Shown here piece after piece: positions 50,206-58,761 of a stretch of DNA of 64,000 bases. The stretch is from Acidobacteriota bacterium (GTDB lineage Bacteria > Acidobacteriota > Blastocatellia > Pyrinomonadales > Pyrinomonadaceae): NCBI GenBank assembly GCA_016715115.1, contig JADKBM010000004.1, positions 992,001 through 1,056,000 of the forward strand. The letters are read 5' to 3'. Each line of letters opens with the position of its first letter. Position 1 is the first letter of the stretch. Below the pieces are notes generated by a model. The model saw only the letters and a list, made by a program, of their open reading frames with translations. It was not told the origin of the DNA and ran no database searches. Made by a program: the position numbers and the translations under genes.

Positions 50206-51837
50206 TTAGTCGATGATCGTGAATTTGTCGCCGCGCTCCATCATCTGGCCGCTGACACGGTCTTTGATCTTGATCTTGATCTCGTAGTCACCGGCCGTCA
50301 TTCCGATCGTCGAGAGAAGACGCGCGAGTGTCAAACGCTGTCCCGAGTCGCTGAGTCCTTCCCAGTTCTCAGGTTGCCGAAAGATCTCTTTGCCGCCTTT
50401 TGTGAGAACGTATTCGACATCGACCGCCGGACGAAGCGTGGTCTGATCGATGCCGGCATTGTAAACCTGCATATAGATGCCGACTTCCTGACCCTTCTTG
50501 TAGACGCCGGCAAGATTCGGAATGACCTTCGCCGTTCCGATGACGAACATCCCGCCGATATCACGTTCGTTCGTCGTCCGGAGCTTCGTCGCCAAAATCA
50601 GCGAAGACGTGTCGAGCTGTTTCTCGTCGTACTTCGGCAAGGTGAAACCAAAGCTTCGAATGCCTTTGTTGCCGGAAACTACATCGCGCACGACGACGTC
50701 TACCTTATACGTTCCGGGAGTGAGTGCGATCGCCTTTTGATAAACCGACTTCTTGTCTTTTGCGTCGGCGAGTTCCTCGTCGGTCGCGCTCGTTGTGACG
50801 GAGTCCTCGAAGATTCCGGAGCGCTTGCCCGAGACTGCCATTATTCGTCCAAAGATGTTCATTCTCGCGGTCGGCAGACCACCGACGCTCTCGAAAACCA
50901 GTTCCTTGTTGTCGGCCTGAACCGTGAATGTCGTCATCACGGCGCTGTCCGACTGACGGAAGTAATCGACCCGCAGCTGAAAATCGAGCGGATTGTTGTC
51001 GATAACGGCCGATTCGGTCAAGGCCGTCTGGAGATCGCTGTATTTCACTTGCGGCGGACGCTGCAGGTTCGCGATTATCTCAAGTCTCCGGAACGGAGAA
51101 TCCTGTTCACGCTGGTAACCATAGCCGCCGGATTGACCCTGACCGGTGATGCGATCGGCCTTGTTCACGAGTCCGAGAGATTCCTGGGTCGTCAAACCGG
51201 CGCCGGGAACCATCAAAAGCGCGTCCTTCTCGTTCGGGCTCCGCGCAATTCGATACTCGCCGGTTCCGGTCGGATCGACGAATTCGATCTCGATCCCGTC
51301 GCCGACGCCGTCCAAGTGACGATAGAACCAAATTTCAAAGGGATAGGTAGTCGTCGATCCGCCGCCCTCATAGCTGGGACGGTCGTAAGCGCCGCCGGCC
51401 GGGTGCGACTCGACCGAATCCGGTTTGCCCCACGTTATATAAGTACGGCCGCGATCCGTCATCCATCCCGGAATTCCGGAGGCGTAATGTTCGTTCGCAT
51501 AAGCTATTCGCTCGTAATACTCTTCTCGAAACTCGTTTTCTTCAGTGTCCGGGTTCGGATCGCGCCGCCGCCAGAAATTCTCGATGAAATTTTCGCGCTC
51601 CTCGTCAGTTTTGAGCTGTTTGAAAGCTCGCTTTTCTTCCGGCGTGATGAGGTACGTAACGTCTTTCTTCAGCCAGTCTTCGTAAACCTTCTTAACTTCA
51701 TCCTTGACCTTGCGAACCTTGTCTTCCACGTTCTGGCTCGGCGTTTCCTTCGGATCCTGCGCCTTGGCAAACGGCGCGGCCGCGATCAGAATCGAGACAA
51801 TCAAGGTCAAATTGCGAACGAAATTTCTCTTGGACAT
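50206..51837 (-). CDS. Exported GWxTD domain-containing protein
   Basis: 543 residues. A signal peptide (MSKRNFVRNLTLIVSILIAA) is followed by the GWxTD domain: TPEEKRAFKQLKTDEERENF, IENFWRRRDPNP, and GIPGWMTDRGRTYITWG, which contains the naming motif. The family is characteristic of Acidobacteriota and related phyla and its function is unknown. The C-terminal half is beta-rich. A strong terminator follows. It stands alone as a single-gene unit, with 130 bp to tatC. Confidence 0.92.
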   Translation of the reverse strand: MSKRNFVRNLTLIVSILIAAAPFAKAQDPKETPSQNVEDKVRKVKDEVKKVYEDWLKKDVTYLITPEEKRAFKQLKTDEERENFIENFWRRRDPNPDTEENEFREEYYERIAYANEHYASGIPGWMTDRGRTYITWGKPDSVESHPAGGAYDRPSYEGGGSTTTYPFEIWFYRHLDGVGDGIEIEFVDPTGTGEYRIARSPNEKDALLMVPGAGLTTQESLGLVNKADRITGQGQSGGYGYQREQDSPFRRLEIIANLQRPPQVKYSDLQTALTESAVIDNNPLDFQLRVDYFRQSDSAVMTTFTVQADNKELVFESVGGLPTARMNIFGRIMAVSGKRSGIFEDSVTTSATDEELADAKDKKSVYQKAIALTPGTYKVDVVVRDVVSGNKGIRSFGFTLPKYDEKQLDTSSLILATKLRTTNERDIGGMFVIGTAKVIPNLAGVYKKGQEVGIYMQVYNAGIDQTTLRPAVDVEYVLTKGGKEIFRQPENWEGLSDSGQRLTLARLLSTIGMTAGDYEIKIKIKDRVSGQMMERGDKFTIID

Positions 51838-51967
51838 AACTTAAAACTCCCAGTGCTTGTCGTTTGGATTTCCAGTTGCCTGGCTTAACTTTTTAGCTCT
51901 TAAGATTCTAGACAGTATTCAGCAATAATTCAAGATGCTCTCTGGCCATCGATTGGTTGCTTCGGCC

Positions 51968-53002
51968 TTATACAATCGGGTCGGGAACACGTTTTTTGCC
52001 GAAGAGCCAGGCGACGAAGATGGATATGACGTAGAGCATCATCATCGGCGTGGCGAAGAGCATCATATTCGGTATATCCCCGGTCGGTGAAATAACCGCC
52101 GCCGCAATGAGGATGATAATGATCGCGAACTTCCAGCTTTTGGCAAGAAAACCTGCGTTAACAAGCCCGATCCGCGCGAGAACATAGGTGATCGCCGGCA
52201 TTTGAAAGATAAGCCCCATCGCCAGCATTATGAGCGTGATGAAATCGAAATAGTCGGTCGCGCGGAGCATCAGCCGAAAGTCCTCGCCGAGCCAGAGAAG
52301 ATACCGCACGGCCGGAGGAAACAAGATGTAATAGGCAAATGCGGCGCCGAGCACGAACGAGATCGTCGAAAGGCCAATGAACGGCGTGACGTATTTGCGT
52401 TCGTGACGATATAGGGCCGGCGCGATAAAGGCCCAAATCTGCCACAACAGAAACGGAACGCTGACCGCGATGGCCGCATAGAGCGAAACCGTGACGTAAA
52501 GCGTAAACGGCTCGGTCGCGGTCGTCACGATGAGTTGTTCGTCACTGCTTGCGGTTCGCGCGATCGTGGCCGTGAGTTCGGCAATTTTGACACCTTTCGG
52601 AACGAGGTAACTGCCGACCAGAAGATCCTCGTCGGAGTTGATACAGAAGTTGTTTTCGGCGCACTTCGACACCCGCGCCAAAACCGTCGTCCCGACCGGC
52701 ACGACGACGCTTCCGAGACTTGTCGCGCGATCAAAGACGTATCGCCCGGTGTCGCCGTCCTTGATGAACGTGAAATTGTCGTCGTTCTGAACGCGGCGCT
52801 GCGTGGCTTCGGCCAGTTCGCGCTGGACCGGCACGGCCAGGAAATTATAGATCTTGTCGGAAACCGTCCAGCACAAAACAAAGGCCGCCGTGATGATCAG
52901 GACGGATCGCACGAGACGCTTGCGAAGTTCGTCCAAATGTTCCAAAAAGGACATTTGCGCTCCGATCTCTGTTTCCTGGATTGTTTCCTCAGCGTTCATC
53001 AT
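51968..53002 (-). CDS. tatC: TatC, with a large periplasmic insertion
   Basis: 344 residues, about 100 more than usual. The N-terminus (MSFLEHLDELRKRLVRSVLI) and the later helices (VPFLLWQIWAFIAPALYRHE, PPAVRYLLWLGEDF, AVISPTGDIPNMMLFATPMM) are standard TatC. The extra part is between TM1 and the second helix, at about 63-163 (TQRRVQNDDNFTFIKDGDTG to TARTASSDEQLIV), with two cysteines (KCAENNFC). TatC recognises twin-arginine signals. It overlaps the tatA stop by one base (TAATG). Part of the selD-tatA-tatC unit. Confidence 0.94.
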   Translation of the reverse strand: MMNAEETIQETEIGAQMSFLEHLDELRKRLVRSVLIITAAFVLCWTVSDKIYNFLAVPVQRELAEATQRRVQNDDNFTFIKDGDTGRYVFDRATSLGSVVVPVGTTVLARVSKCAENNFCINSDEDLLVGSYLVPKGVKIAELTATIARTASSDEQLIVTTATEPFTLYVTVSLYAAIAVSVPFLLWQIWAFIAPALYRHERKYVTPFIGLSTISFVLGAAFAYYILFPPAVRYLLWLGEDFRLMLRATDYFDFITLIMLAMGLIFQMPAITYVLARIGLVNAGFLAKSWKFAIIIILIAAAVISPTGDIPNMMLFATPMMMLYVISIFVAWLFGKKRVPDPIV

Positions 53003-53397
53003 TACAACCAGTCGCGTTTGCCTTTCTGCTGTTCGTCGTCAGGTTCGATTTCAGCCGCCGCGACTTCCTCTGCGGCTGCAGGCGAGGTCGCGGTGATCGA
53101 CATTTTCCCGTAGTCGCTTTCTTCGAGCGCTTTTATCTCCGGAAGTTGGATCGGACTCTCCTTGGCGATGGTGTTCGGTGTAACGACCGGTTCGTCGGCG
53201 TCGAGCCGCTCGAAATCGACCTCCTTTTCCCACGTCGACTTGAACTCGTTGGTCGCTTTCCGGAACTCCGCCATCGTTTTACCGATCGTCCGGGCGATCT
53301 GCGGAAGTTTGCGCGGACCGAAAATGATCAGCGCAATCACGCCGATCAGGATCAGTTCCTGCATTCCCAACGATTCTCCGATAAGTAAAAGCAACAT
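53002..53397 (-). CDS. tatA: TatA/TatB-family translocase subunit
   Basis: 131 residues from ATG 53397 (MLLLLIGESLGMQELILIGV), chosen over a TTG at 53406. One transmembrane helix ends in IALIIFGPRKLPQIARTIGK, the FGPRKLP hinge of TatB and of bifunctional TatA, followed by an amphipathic helix and an acidic tail. With tatC it forms a minimal Tat system; only one TatA/B-type gene is visible. It begins 6 bp after the selD stop, in the same operon. Confidence 0.92.
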   Translation of the reverse strand: MLLLLIGESLGMQELILIGVIALIIFGPRKLPQIARTIGKTMAEFRKATNEFKSTWEKEVDFERLDADEPVVTPNTIAKESPIQLPEIKALEESDYGKMSITATSPAAAEEVAAAEIEPDDEQQKGKRDWL

Positions 53398-53402
53398 CGT
53401 GA

Positions 53403-54425
53403 TCAAGATACTTTCAGAAGATGACGGTCAAAGCTCCGAACGCGACCGACGATGACCGCGTTCCCGAGTTCGGCAACCATTTTTTCGGCGTTCTCTACGC
53501 TCAAACTGATAAGCAGACCGCCGGCCGTCTGCGGATCGAACAGGGCGCTTTGCATCTCGCGCGAAACCGATTCGGAAAAGGCGATCGTTTCCCCGACATA
53601 TATCCGATTGTTTCGGTCGCCGCGCGTCAGCATCTTCAGTTCGATCAATTCGAGCACGTCGGGAAGAAGCGGAACGCTTTCGGCGTCGATCTCAAGCGTC
53701 ACGCCGCTCGCCTTCGCCATTTCGTAGGCGTGGCCGAGGAATCCGAAGCCTGTGACGTCAGTGCAGGCGTTCGCTTCCAGGCGTCGCATAACATTTGACG
53801 CTTCCCGCGCCGAAGTTGTCATCGCGTTCATCGCCGCGTCGATCGCTCTCTGAGACGCCTTTTCGAACTTGATCCCGGTGCTGATGACGCCCGTTCCGAT
53901 CGGTTTCGTCAGAACCAGAACATCTCCCGCACGAGCTCCCGCGTTCGTGATAACTCGTTTAGGGTCAACAGTTCCGGTGATTGCATAACCGAATTTAATC
54001 TCCTGGTCATCGACCGAATGACCGCCGAGAACAACCACGTTCTCTGAATTCAGGGCCAGTTGCCCGCCTTTCAAGATCTCGCCGAGGACATCCCAGTCGC
54101 CTTTTTGCGGGTAACATACGATCGAGAGCGCCGTCAGCGGCGTTCCGCCCATCGCGTATACGTCGTTGAGCGAATTGATCGCGGCGATGCGGCCGTAAGT
54201 CTGCGGATCGTCGGCGATCGGCGTAAAGAAATCGAGCGTTTGAACCAGAGCGGTGCTGTCGTTAAGACGAAAAACTCCCGCGTCGTCGGAAGTATCGAAA
54301 CCGACGATCACATTCTCACTATTCTGTTTCGGAAGTTTGCTCAAAACTTGAGCAAGGTCGCCGGGGGCGAGTTTGGCCACTCAACCCGCACAGGAAACCA
54401 TTTCCGTTAATCGTCTCTGCTCCAT
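53403..54425 (-). CDS. selD: Selenophosphate synthase SelD, itself a selenoprotein (UGA = Sec)
   Basis: 340 residues when UGA at 54381-54383 is read as selenocysteine (residue 15). From ATG 54425: MEQRRLTEMVSCAG-U-VAKLAPGDLA. That upstream segment matches the SelD N-terminus (SCAG-U/C-xAKLxPGDL), where the Sec/Cys is catalytic. The rest is SelD: FDTSDDAGVFRLND, GGTPLTALSIVCYP, TDVTGFGFLGHAYEM and QTAGGLLISL. A GTG just after the UGA would give a protein lacking the active-site residue. A perfect 8-bp stem-loop lies 26-44 nt downstream of UGA (54337-54355), a candidate SECIS. It starts 64 bp after the parB stop on the same strand. Confidence 0.9.
54337..54355 (-). promoter_or_regulatory. Candidate bacterial SECIS hairpin in selD
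   Basis: TTGCTCAA-GTT-TTGAGCAA, 8-bp perfect stem, located 26-44 nt after the UGA codon. Bacterial SECIS elements lie directly downstream of the UGA. This one has a small loop and slightly long distance, so it is a candidate only. Confidence 0.4.
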
Positions 54426-54489
54426 AAATCGTGTCAAAGAATCATTTTGCAGTCTCGCCGACGAGAAAGCAATGCGTTGATCCAGCAAA

Positions 54490-55356
54490 CTAACCTTTCA
54501 AAATGAGTTCGTAAATGCGGTCAAGGTCGGACTCGCCGTAGTATTCGATCTCCAGTTTTCCGCCCGGACCTTTCGAGTTGGGGACGATTCGAACATTTGT
54601 CCCGAAATGCCTTCGAAGCTTTGTCTCCGCAGCCTTCGCATTCGCGTCAATTGCGCGCGTAACCCCTTTGTTTGTAACAGTTTCCGCCTCCTTACGGTCA
54701 GCCCGCTTGACAACTTTTTCGGTTTCACGAACCGAGAGCGACATCTCGATCACCTTGCGCGCGATGCGCCGTTGCGAATCGGCGTTTTCAGCCATCAGCA
54801 GCGCGCGGCCGTGACCCGCGGAGAGTTTCTGTTCCTCGATCAACTTCTGTATGTCCGCAGGAAGTTTAAGGAGGCGCAGCGACGTTGCCACGAGTGTCCG
54901 GTCCTTGCCAACTTGATCGGCAATCATTTCTTGCGTAAGTCCAATTGTATCAATTAGTTTCCGGTAAGCTCGCGCCTCTTCCATCGCATTCAGTTCTTGC
55001 CGCTGTATGTTCTCGATCAGCGCGAGTTCGAGCAATTTCTCATCGGTGACTTCCTTGATCACTGCCGGAATTCTCTGAAGTCCCGCGCGCTGCGATGCGC
55101 GCCAACGGCGTTCGCCGGCGACGATCTCGTATCGACCGTTCTTTCGTCTTACCAGAATCGGTTGGACAATCCCGTTCGCGCGGATCGACTGCGCCAACTC
55201 CTCGAGATTCTCTTCCGCGAATCGCGTTCGGGGTTGCTCCGGATTCGGTGTGATGAGGTCAATGTCGATTTCCAGCGAGCCCGCAGATTCGTTCGGGGTG
55301 TCGGTTTCTTCCGTGATGAGGGCGCTAAGGCCGCGTCCCAGAGCTTTTCTAGCCAT
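54490..55356 (-). CDS. parB: Chromosome partitioning protein ParB
   Basis: 288 residues. MARKALGRGLSALITEETDT is the ParB start. The CTPase motif is in VAGERRWRASQRAGL, the HTH in IGLTQEMIADQVGKDRTLVA, and the C-terminal dimerisation domain at 240-288. It loads onto parS and forms a sliding clamp. Its start overlaps the parA end by 8 bp. It belongs to the chromosomal ParABS system near mnmG, a common origin-proximal position. Confidence 0.96.
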   Translation of the reverse strand: MARKALGRGLSALITEETDTPNESAGSLEIDIDLITPNPEQPRTRFAEENLEELAQSIRANGIVQPILVRRKNGRYEIVAGERRWRASQRAGLQRIPAVIKEVTDEKLLELALIENIQRQELNAMEEARAYRKLIDTIGLTQEMIADQVGKDRTLVATSLRLLKLPADIQKLIEEQKLSAGHGRALLMAENADSQRRIARKVIEMSLSVRETEKVVKRADRKEAETVTNKGVTRAIDANAKAAETKLRRHFGTNVRIVPNSKGPGGKLEIEYYGESDLDRIYELILKG

Positions 55357-56110
55357 GACTTAAGATCTCCTTCGCAAGTTCCATATAACTCTCGGCGCCG
55401 CGCGATCGAATATCATAAAGAATGATCGGCTGTCCGTGACTCGGCGCCTCTGCCAAACGCACATTTCGCGGAATCACCGTTTTCAATACCTGCGAGCCGT
55501 AGAAATCGCGCAGATCTTGAGCCACAGCCGACGACAGATTGGTCCGCTCGTCGAACATCGTCAGCAATAGTCCTTCGATCGAAAGATGGGGATTGAGGCC
55601 CCGGCGCAACCGCGCAAGCGTGTCGAAAAGTTCGGTCACGCCTTCGAGCGCAAAATACTCGCATTGGATCGGCACAAGCAGGGAATCGGCGGCGGTCAAT
55701 CCGTTGATCGTCAAAAGTCCGAGCGACGGCGGGCAGTCGATGATTATGTAGTCGTACTGGTCACGAAGCGGTTCGATGACGGTTTTCAGCCGATACTCGC
55801 GTCGTTCCATTTCAACCAACTCGATCTCGGCACCGGCAAGGTTTTTGTCCGCCGGCAGAACGAAAAACAACGGCAACTCGGTCGGAACGACAATATTTTC
55901 CGCGGGCTCGTTGAGTGCCAGCGCGTTATAGATCGTTTTCCGGGTGATTCCGCGTTGTATACCGGAGCCTGACGACGCGTTTCCTTGCGGATCGGCATCG
56001 ACGAGCAGTATCTTTTTCTCCTGGACAGCTAATCCGGCAGCGAGATTAACGGCAGTTGTCGTTTTTCCGACGCCGCCTTTTTGGTTGGCGATCGCAATTA
56101 TCTTTCCCAT
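55349..56110 (-). CDS. parA: Chromosome partitioning ATPase ParA/Soj
   Basis: 253 residues. Deviant Walker A NQKGGVGKTTTAVNLAAGLA at the start, Walker A' (LLVDADPQGNASSGSG) and Walker B (YIIIDCPPSLGLLTINGLTA) are intact. It is the short Soj type without the plasmid HTH domain. Together with ParB it segregates origins. Palindromic sites lie upstream (56176-56228). It is downstream of mnmG on the same strand. Confidence 0.97.
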   Translation of the reverse strand: MGKIIAIANQKGGVGKTTTAVNLAAGLAVQEKKILLVDADPQGNASSGSGIQRGITRKTIYNALALNEPAENIVVPTELPLFFVLPADKNLAGAEIELVEMERREYRLKTVIEPLRDQYDYIIIDCPPSLGLLTINGLTAADSLLVPIQCEYFALEGVTELFDTLARLRRGLNPHLSIEGLLLTMFDERTNLSSAVAQDLRDFYGSQVLKTVIPRNVRLAEAPSHGQPIILYDIRSRGAESYMELAKEILSHG

Positions 56111-56175
56111 TTATTACGCTTTTTCCGTCTTTCGGGTCTGTATAAACTAACATACCGCGAGAGGATTTTCTATTA

Positions 56176-56228
56176 TGTGGAACGTTCCACACAACATTCA
56201 CGCGAAACCGAATGTGGAACGTTCCACA
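56176..56228. promoter_or_regulatory. parS-like cluster: two palindromes flanking a degenerate parS
   Basis: TGTGGAACGTTCCACA occurs exactly at 56176-56191 and 56213-56228. Midway, ACATTCACGCGAAACC (56194-56209) matches the universal parS TGTTTCACGTGAAACA at 11 of 16 positions. The flanking palindromes use parS-like half-sites (GTTCCAC) but in reversed order. The cluster lies between the mnmG stop and parA. Confidence 0.6.
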
Positions 56229-56229
56229 T

Positions 56230-58113
56230 TCATATGCCGGCTCGCTGCCTTTGACCCGTAAGATGAATCAGTACGGTCGAAATAGCGGCTGGTGTGAGTC
56301 CGCTGATCTTGCGCACCTGCGCAAAGTTCTGTGGGCGAGCGCGTTCGAGGCGCTCAACCATTTCGTTCGAGAGTCCGCTGATCGCTGAGAATGAAAAACC
56401 GTCCGGAACCTTCAGGTTATCGTGATGGTTAACCCGCTCGTTCGCAGTCCGCTGCGTTTGAATGTAGCCGCGATAAAGGGAATCGGCCAAAGCGGTTTCC
56501 AGGATCGTGGTCGAGATCTCGCCCCGGATCTCGTCCGGCAACAACCGATGAATCATTTCGCTGTTGACGCCTTGTCGCATCGCAAGCTGTCCGAGAGTGA
56601 TCGAATCACCCAGATCGACGCCGAGAATCTGCGAAATGCCGGCATATTCGACCGATGAACGCTTGAAACGGGTCAGGTCAAGCATATTGCGCAAACGCGC
56701 GATTCGGTCACGCTTGACGTTGAATCGCTCCCAATCCGTCTGCCCGACGAGGCCGACTTCACGGCCTTTCGGCGACAAACGCTCATCCGAATTGTCGTGC
56801 CGGAGCGTCAACCGCGCTTCGGCGCGCGAAGTGAATAAGCGATATGGTTCATCGACGCCGTGCTGGATGAGATCGTCGACCAGCACGCCGATGTACGCCT
56901 CGTCGCGTGCGAGGACAAACGGATCGCGACCGTCGATCGCCAGTGCCGCGTTGATCCCGGCCATCAGACCTTGGCACGCCGCTTCCTCGTAACCGGTCGT
57001 TCCGTTTATCTGGCCCGCGAAGTAGAGTCCGTTGACGCGCGTCGTTTCCATCGTCGGCCGCAATTGTCGCGGATCGACGAAGTCGTACTCGATCGCGTAA
57101 CCGGGGCGAATGATCCTGACGTTTTCGAAACCGTTGACCATCCGCAGAAGTTCTTGCTGAAGATCCGCCGGAAGGGAAGTCGAAAAACCGTTCAAATAGA
57201 TCTCGTTCGTGTCGTGGCCTTCGGGTTCGAGGAAAAGCTGATGTCGATTCTTGTCGGCGAACTTAACAACTTTGTCCTCGATCGACGGACAATAGCGCGG
57301 ACCGATGCCCTTGATCTTGCCGGAGTAAAGCGGCGAGCGATGGAGGTTCCCGCGGATCCGGTCGTGCAATTCGTCCGTCGTGTAGCCGATGAAGCACTGG
57401 ATCTGCGGCTGCTCGATCTTCTCCGTCGCGAACGAGAACGGAACCGGAGTTTCGTCGGGCGGCTGCGCTTCAAATGCGTCCCAGTCGATCGTCCGCCCGT
57501 CGAGCCGCGGCGGAGTTCCCGTTTTCAGCCTTCCGACGGGAAATCCGAGCGTCTTCAGGCTATCCGCAAGCTCGATCGACGCTGGTTCGCCGGCCCGACC
57601 CGCCGAGAATGTGCGTTCGCCGGTATGGATCGTCCCGTTCAGAAAAGTACCCGTCGCAACGATAATCGCTTTCGCCCCAAAACGCCTTTGATCCTGCATC
57701 TCGACGCCGATAACTCGTTCTTGCTCAACAATTAACGCAACTACGACACCTTGCCGAAGACTCAGATTCGGAGTCGCTTCGAGTACACGCCGCATCTCGA
57801 CACGATACAAACTTCGGTCCGCCTGCGCGCGCGGCGACTGAACGGCCGGACCTCGCGAACGATTCAGTAGGCGGAACTGGATTCCGGTACGGTCGATGAC
57901 GCGTCCCATAATCCCGCCGAGCGCGTCGATCTCGCGAACGACGTGCCCTTTGGCGATTCCGCCGACGGCCGGATTGCACGACATCTGTCCGATCAGATCG
58001 AGATTGATCGTGACCAACGCCGTGTCCGCACCGAGACGCGCCGAGGCCGAGGCCGCCTCGCAGCCCGCGTGGCCGGCGCCGATCACGATCACATCAAAAG
58101 TCTCGTCGAACAT
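56230..58113 (-). CDS. mnmG: tRNA uridine-5-carboxymethylaminomethyl modification enzyme MnmG (GidA)
   Basis: 627 residues. FAD-binding VIVIGAGHAGCEAASASARL, the block GQMSCNPAVGGIAKGHVVRE, GTFLNGTIHTGERTFSAGRA and the C-terminal helical domain (ISGLTPAAISTVLIHLTGQR) are full-length. With MnmE it modifies wobble uridines of tRNA. It commonly neighbours parAB. RsmG, often between them, is absent here. Confidence 0.97.
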   Translation of the reverse strand: MFDETFDVIVIGAGHAGCEAASASARLGADTALVTINLDLIGQMSCNPAVGGIAKGHVVREIDALGGIMGRVIDRTGIQFRLLNRSRGPAVQSPRAQADRSLYRVEMRRVLEATPNLSLRQGVVVALIVEQERVIGVEMQDQRRFGAKAIIVATGTFLNGTIHTGERTFSAGRAGEPASIELADSLKTLGFPVGRLKTGTPPRLDGRTIDWDAFEAQPPDETPVPFSFATEKIEQPQIQCFIGYTTDELHDRIRGNLHRSPLYSGKIKGIGPRYCPSIEDKVVKFADKNRHQLFLEPEGHDTNEIYLNGFSTSLPADLQQELLRMVNGFENVRIIRPGYAIEYDFVDPRQLRPTMETTRVNGLYFAGQINGTTGYEEAACQGLMAGINAALAIDGRDPFVLARDEAYIGVLVDDLIQHGVDEPYRLFTSRAEARLTLRHDNSDERLSPKGREVGLVGQTDWERFNVKRDRIARLRNMLDLTRFKRSSVEYAGISQILGVDLGDSITLGQLAMRQGVNSEMIHRLLPDEIRGEISTTILETALADSLYRGYIQTQRTANERVNHHDNLKVPDGFSFSAISGLSNEMVERLERARPQNFAQVRKISGLTPAAISTVLIHLTGQRQRAGI

Positions 58114-58191
58114 ACAGATACAAAAAGCGGGAAAACCCGCGATCAGAGTAACTTCACATTGTATAGAAAACCGTGAGCTCTTGCCAGTATT

Positions 58192-58761
58192 TCAGCCGGG
58201 CGCTGCAAATTCAGCCTTCCGGCTTCGCCATTCCGCCCAAAACGCGTTCCAACCGATTTGTGCGAGCTCGTCGGGCGGCTCGGCTCGTTTTGGCGACGAA
58301 TCGTAGAAATCTTCAATTCTCTGCGCGAATCCGAGAACAGCGCTAAGCCAATCGGATTCAGAACAGGTCCGCGCTCTCCCCGAATAATCGCTAACAGTCA
58401 CAATTCCGGGCGATCGGTCAATTCGCAAATCGACACCTCTATCGCATCCGGGAATTACGACAGAAAACGCACTCTCACCCTTGAAGACTTCCGCCGGCCA
58501 AACGGTGAATCCACAATGCGGGAACAACTGGTTGTCCTCGGAAACGGGAGCGTCGACGCTGTGGGGTAATTCCAGCGTCCTGAGCAAGAACAAACCGCTC
58601 GCACTGAGCGTTAAATCTCCGTGTGACGGGTCGACGAAGATCACATCGTCGACCCCGAAAACGACGTTACCGTGAACACACAAGTCTTCGGCATTGTCGT
58701 CCGATTCGTTAATCCAATGCAGATTCAAGGGTTCAAGTTTTACCAAGGTCAGCGATTCCAC
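58192..58761 (-). CDS. Hypothetical protein downstream of a T6SS-sheath-like gene
   Basis: 189 residues, acidic, no signal peptide. MESLTLVKLEPLNLHWINES, VFGVDDVIFVDPSHGDLTLS and the C-terminal WNAFWAEWRSRKAEFAA show no recognised domain. It overlaps the end of the TssB-TssC-like gene by 13 bp, so the two are coupled. It may be a sheath-associated or immunity protein; no evidence beyond position. Confidence 0.75.
   Translation of the reverse strand: MESLTLVKLEPLNLHWINESDDNAEDLCVHGNVVFGVDDVIFVDPSHGDLTLSASGLFLLRTLELPHSVDAPVSEDNQLFPHCGFTVWPAEVFKGESAFSVVIPGCDRGVDLRIDRSPGIVTVSDYSGRARTCSESDWLSAVLGFAQRIEDFYDSSPKRAEPPDELAQIGWNAFWAEWRSRKAEFAAPG

Noticed and set aside
50374..51888. 504-codon plus-strand frame opposite the GWxTD gene
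   Set aside because: Shadow of a gene with signal peptide and GWxTD motif.
53403..54380. selD starting at the GTG after the UGA
   Set aside because: This start would drop the catalytic Sec/Cys motif; the upstream frame through UGA restores it.
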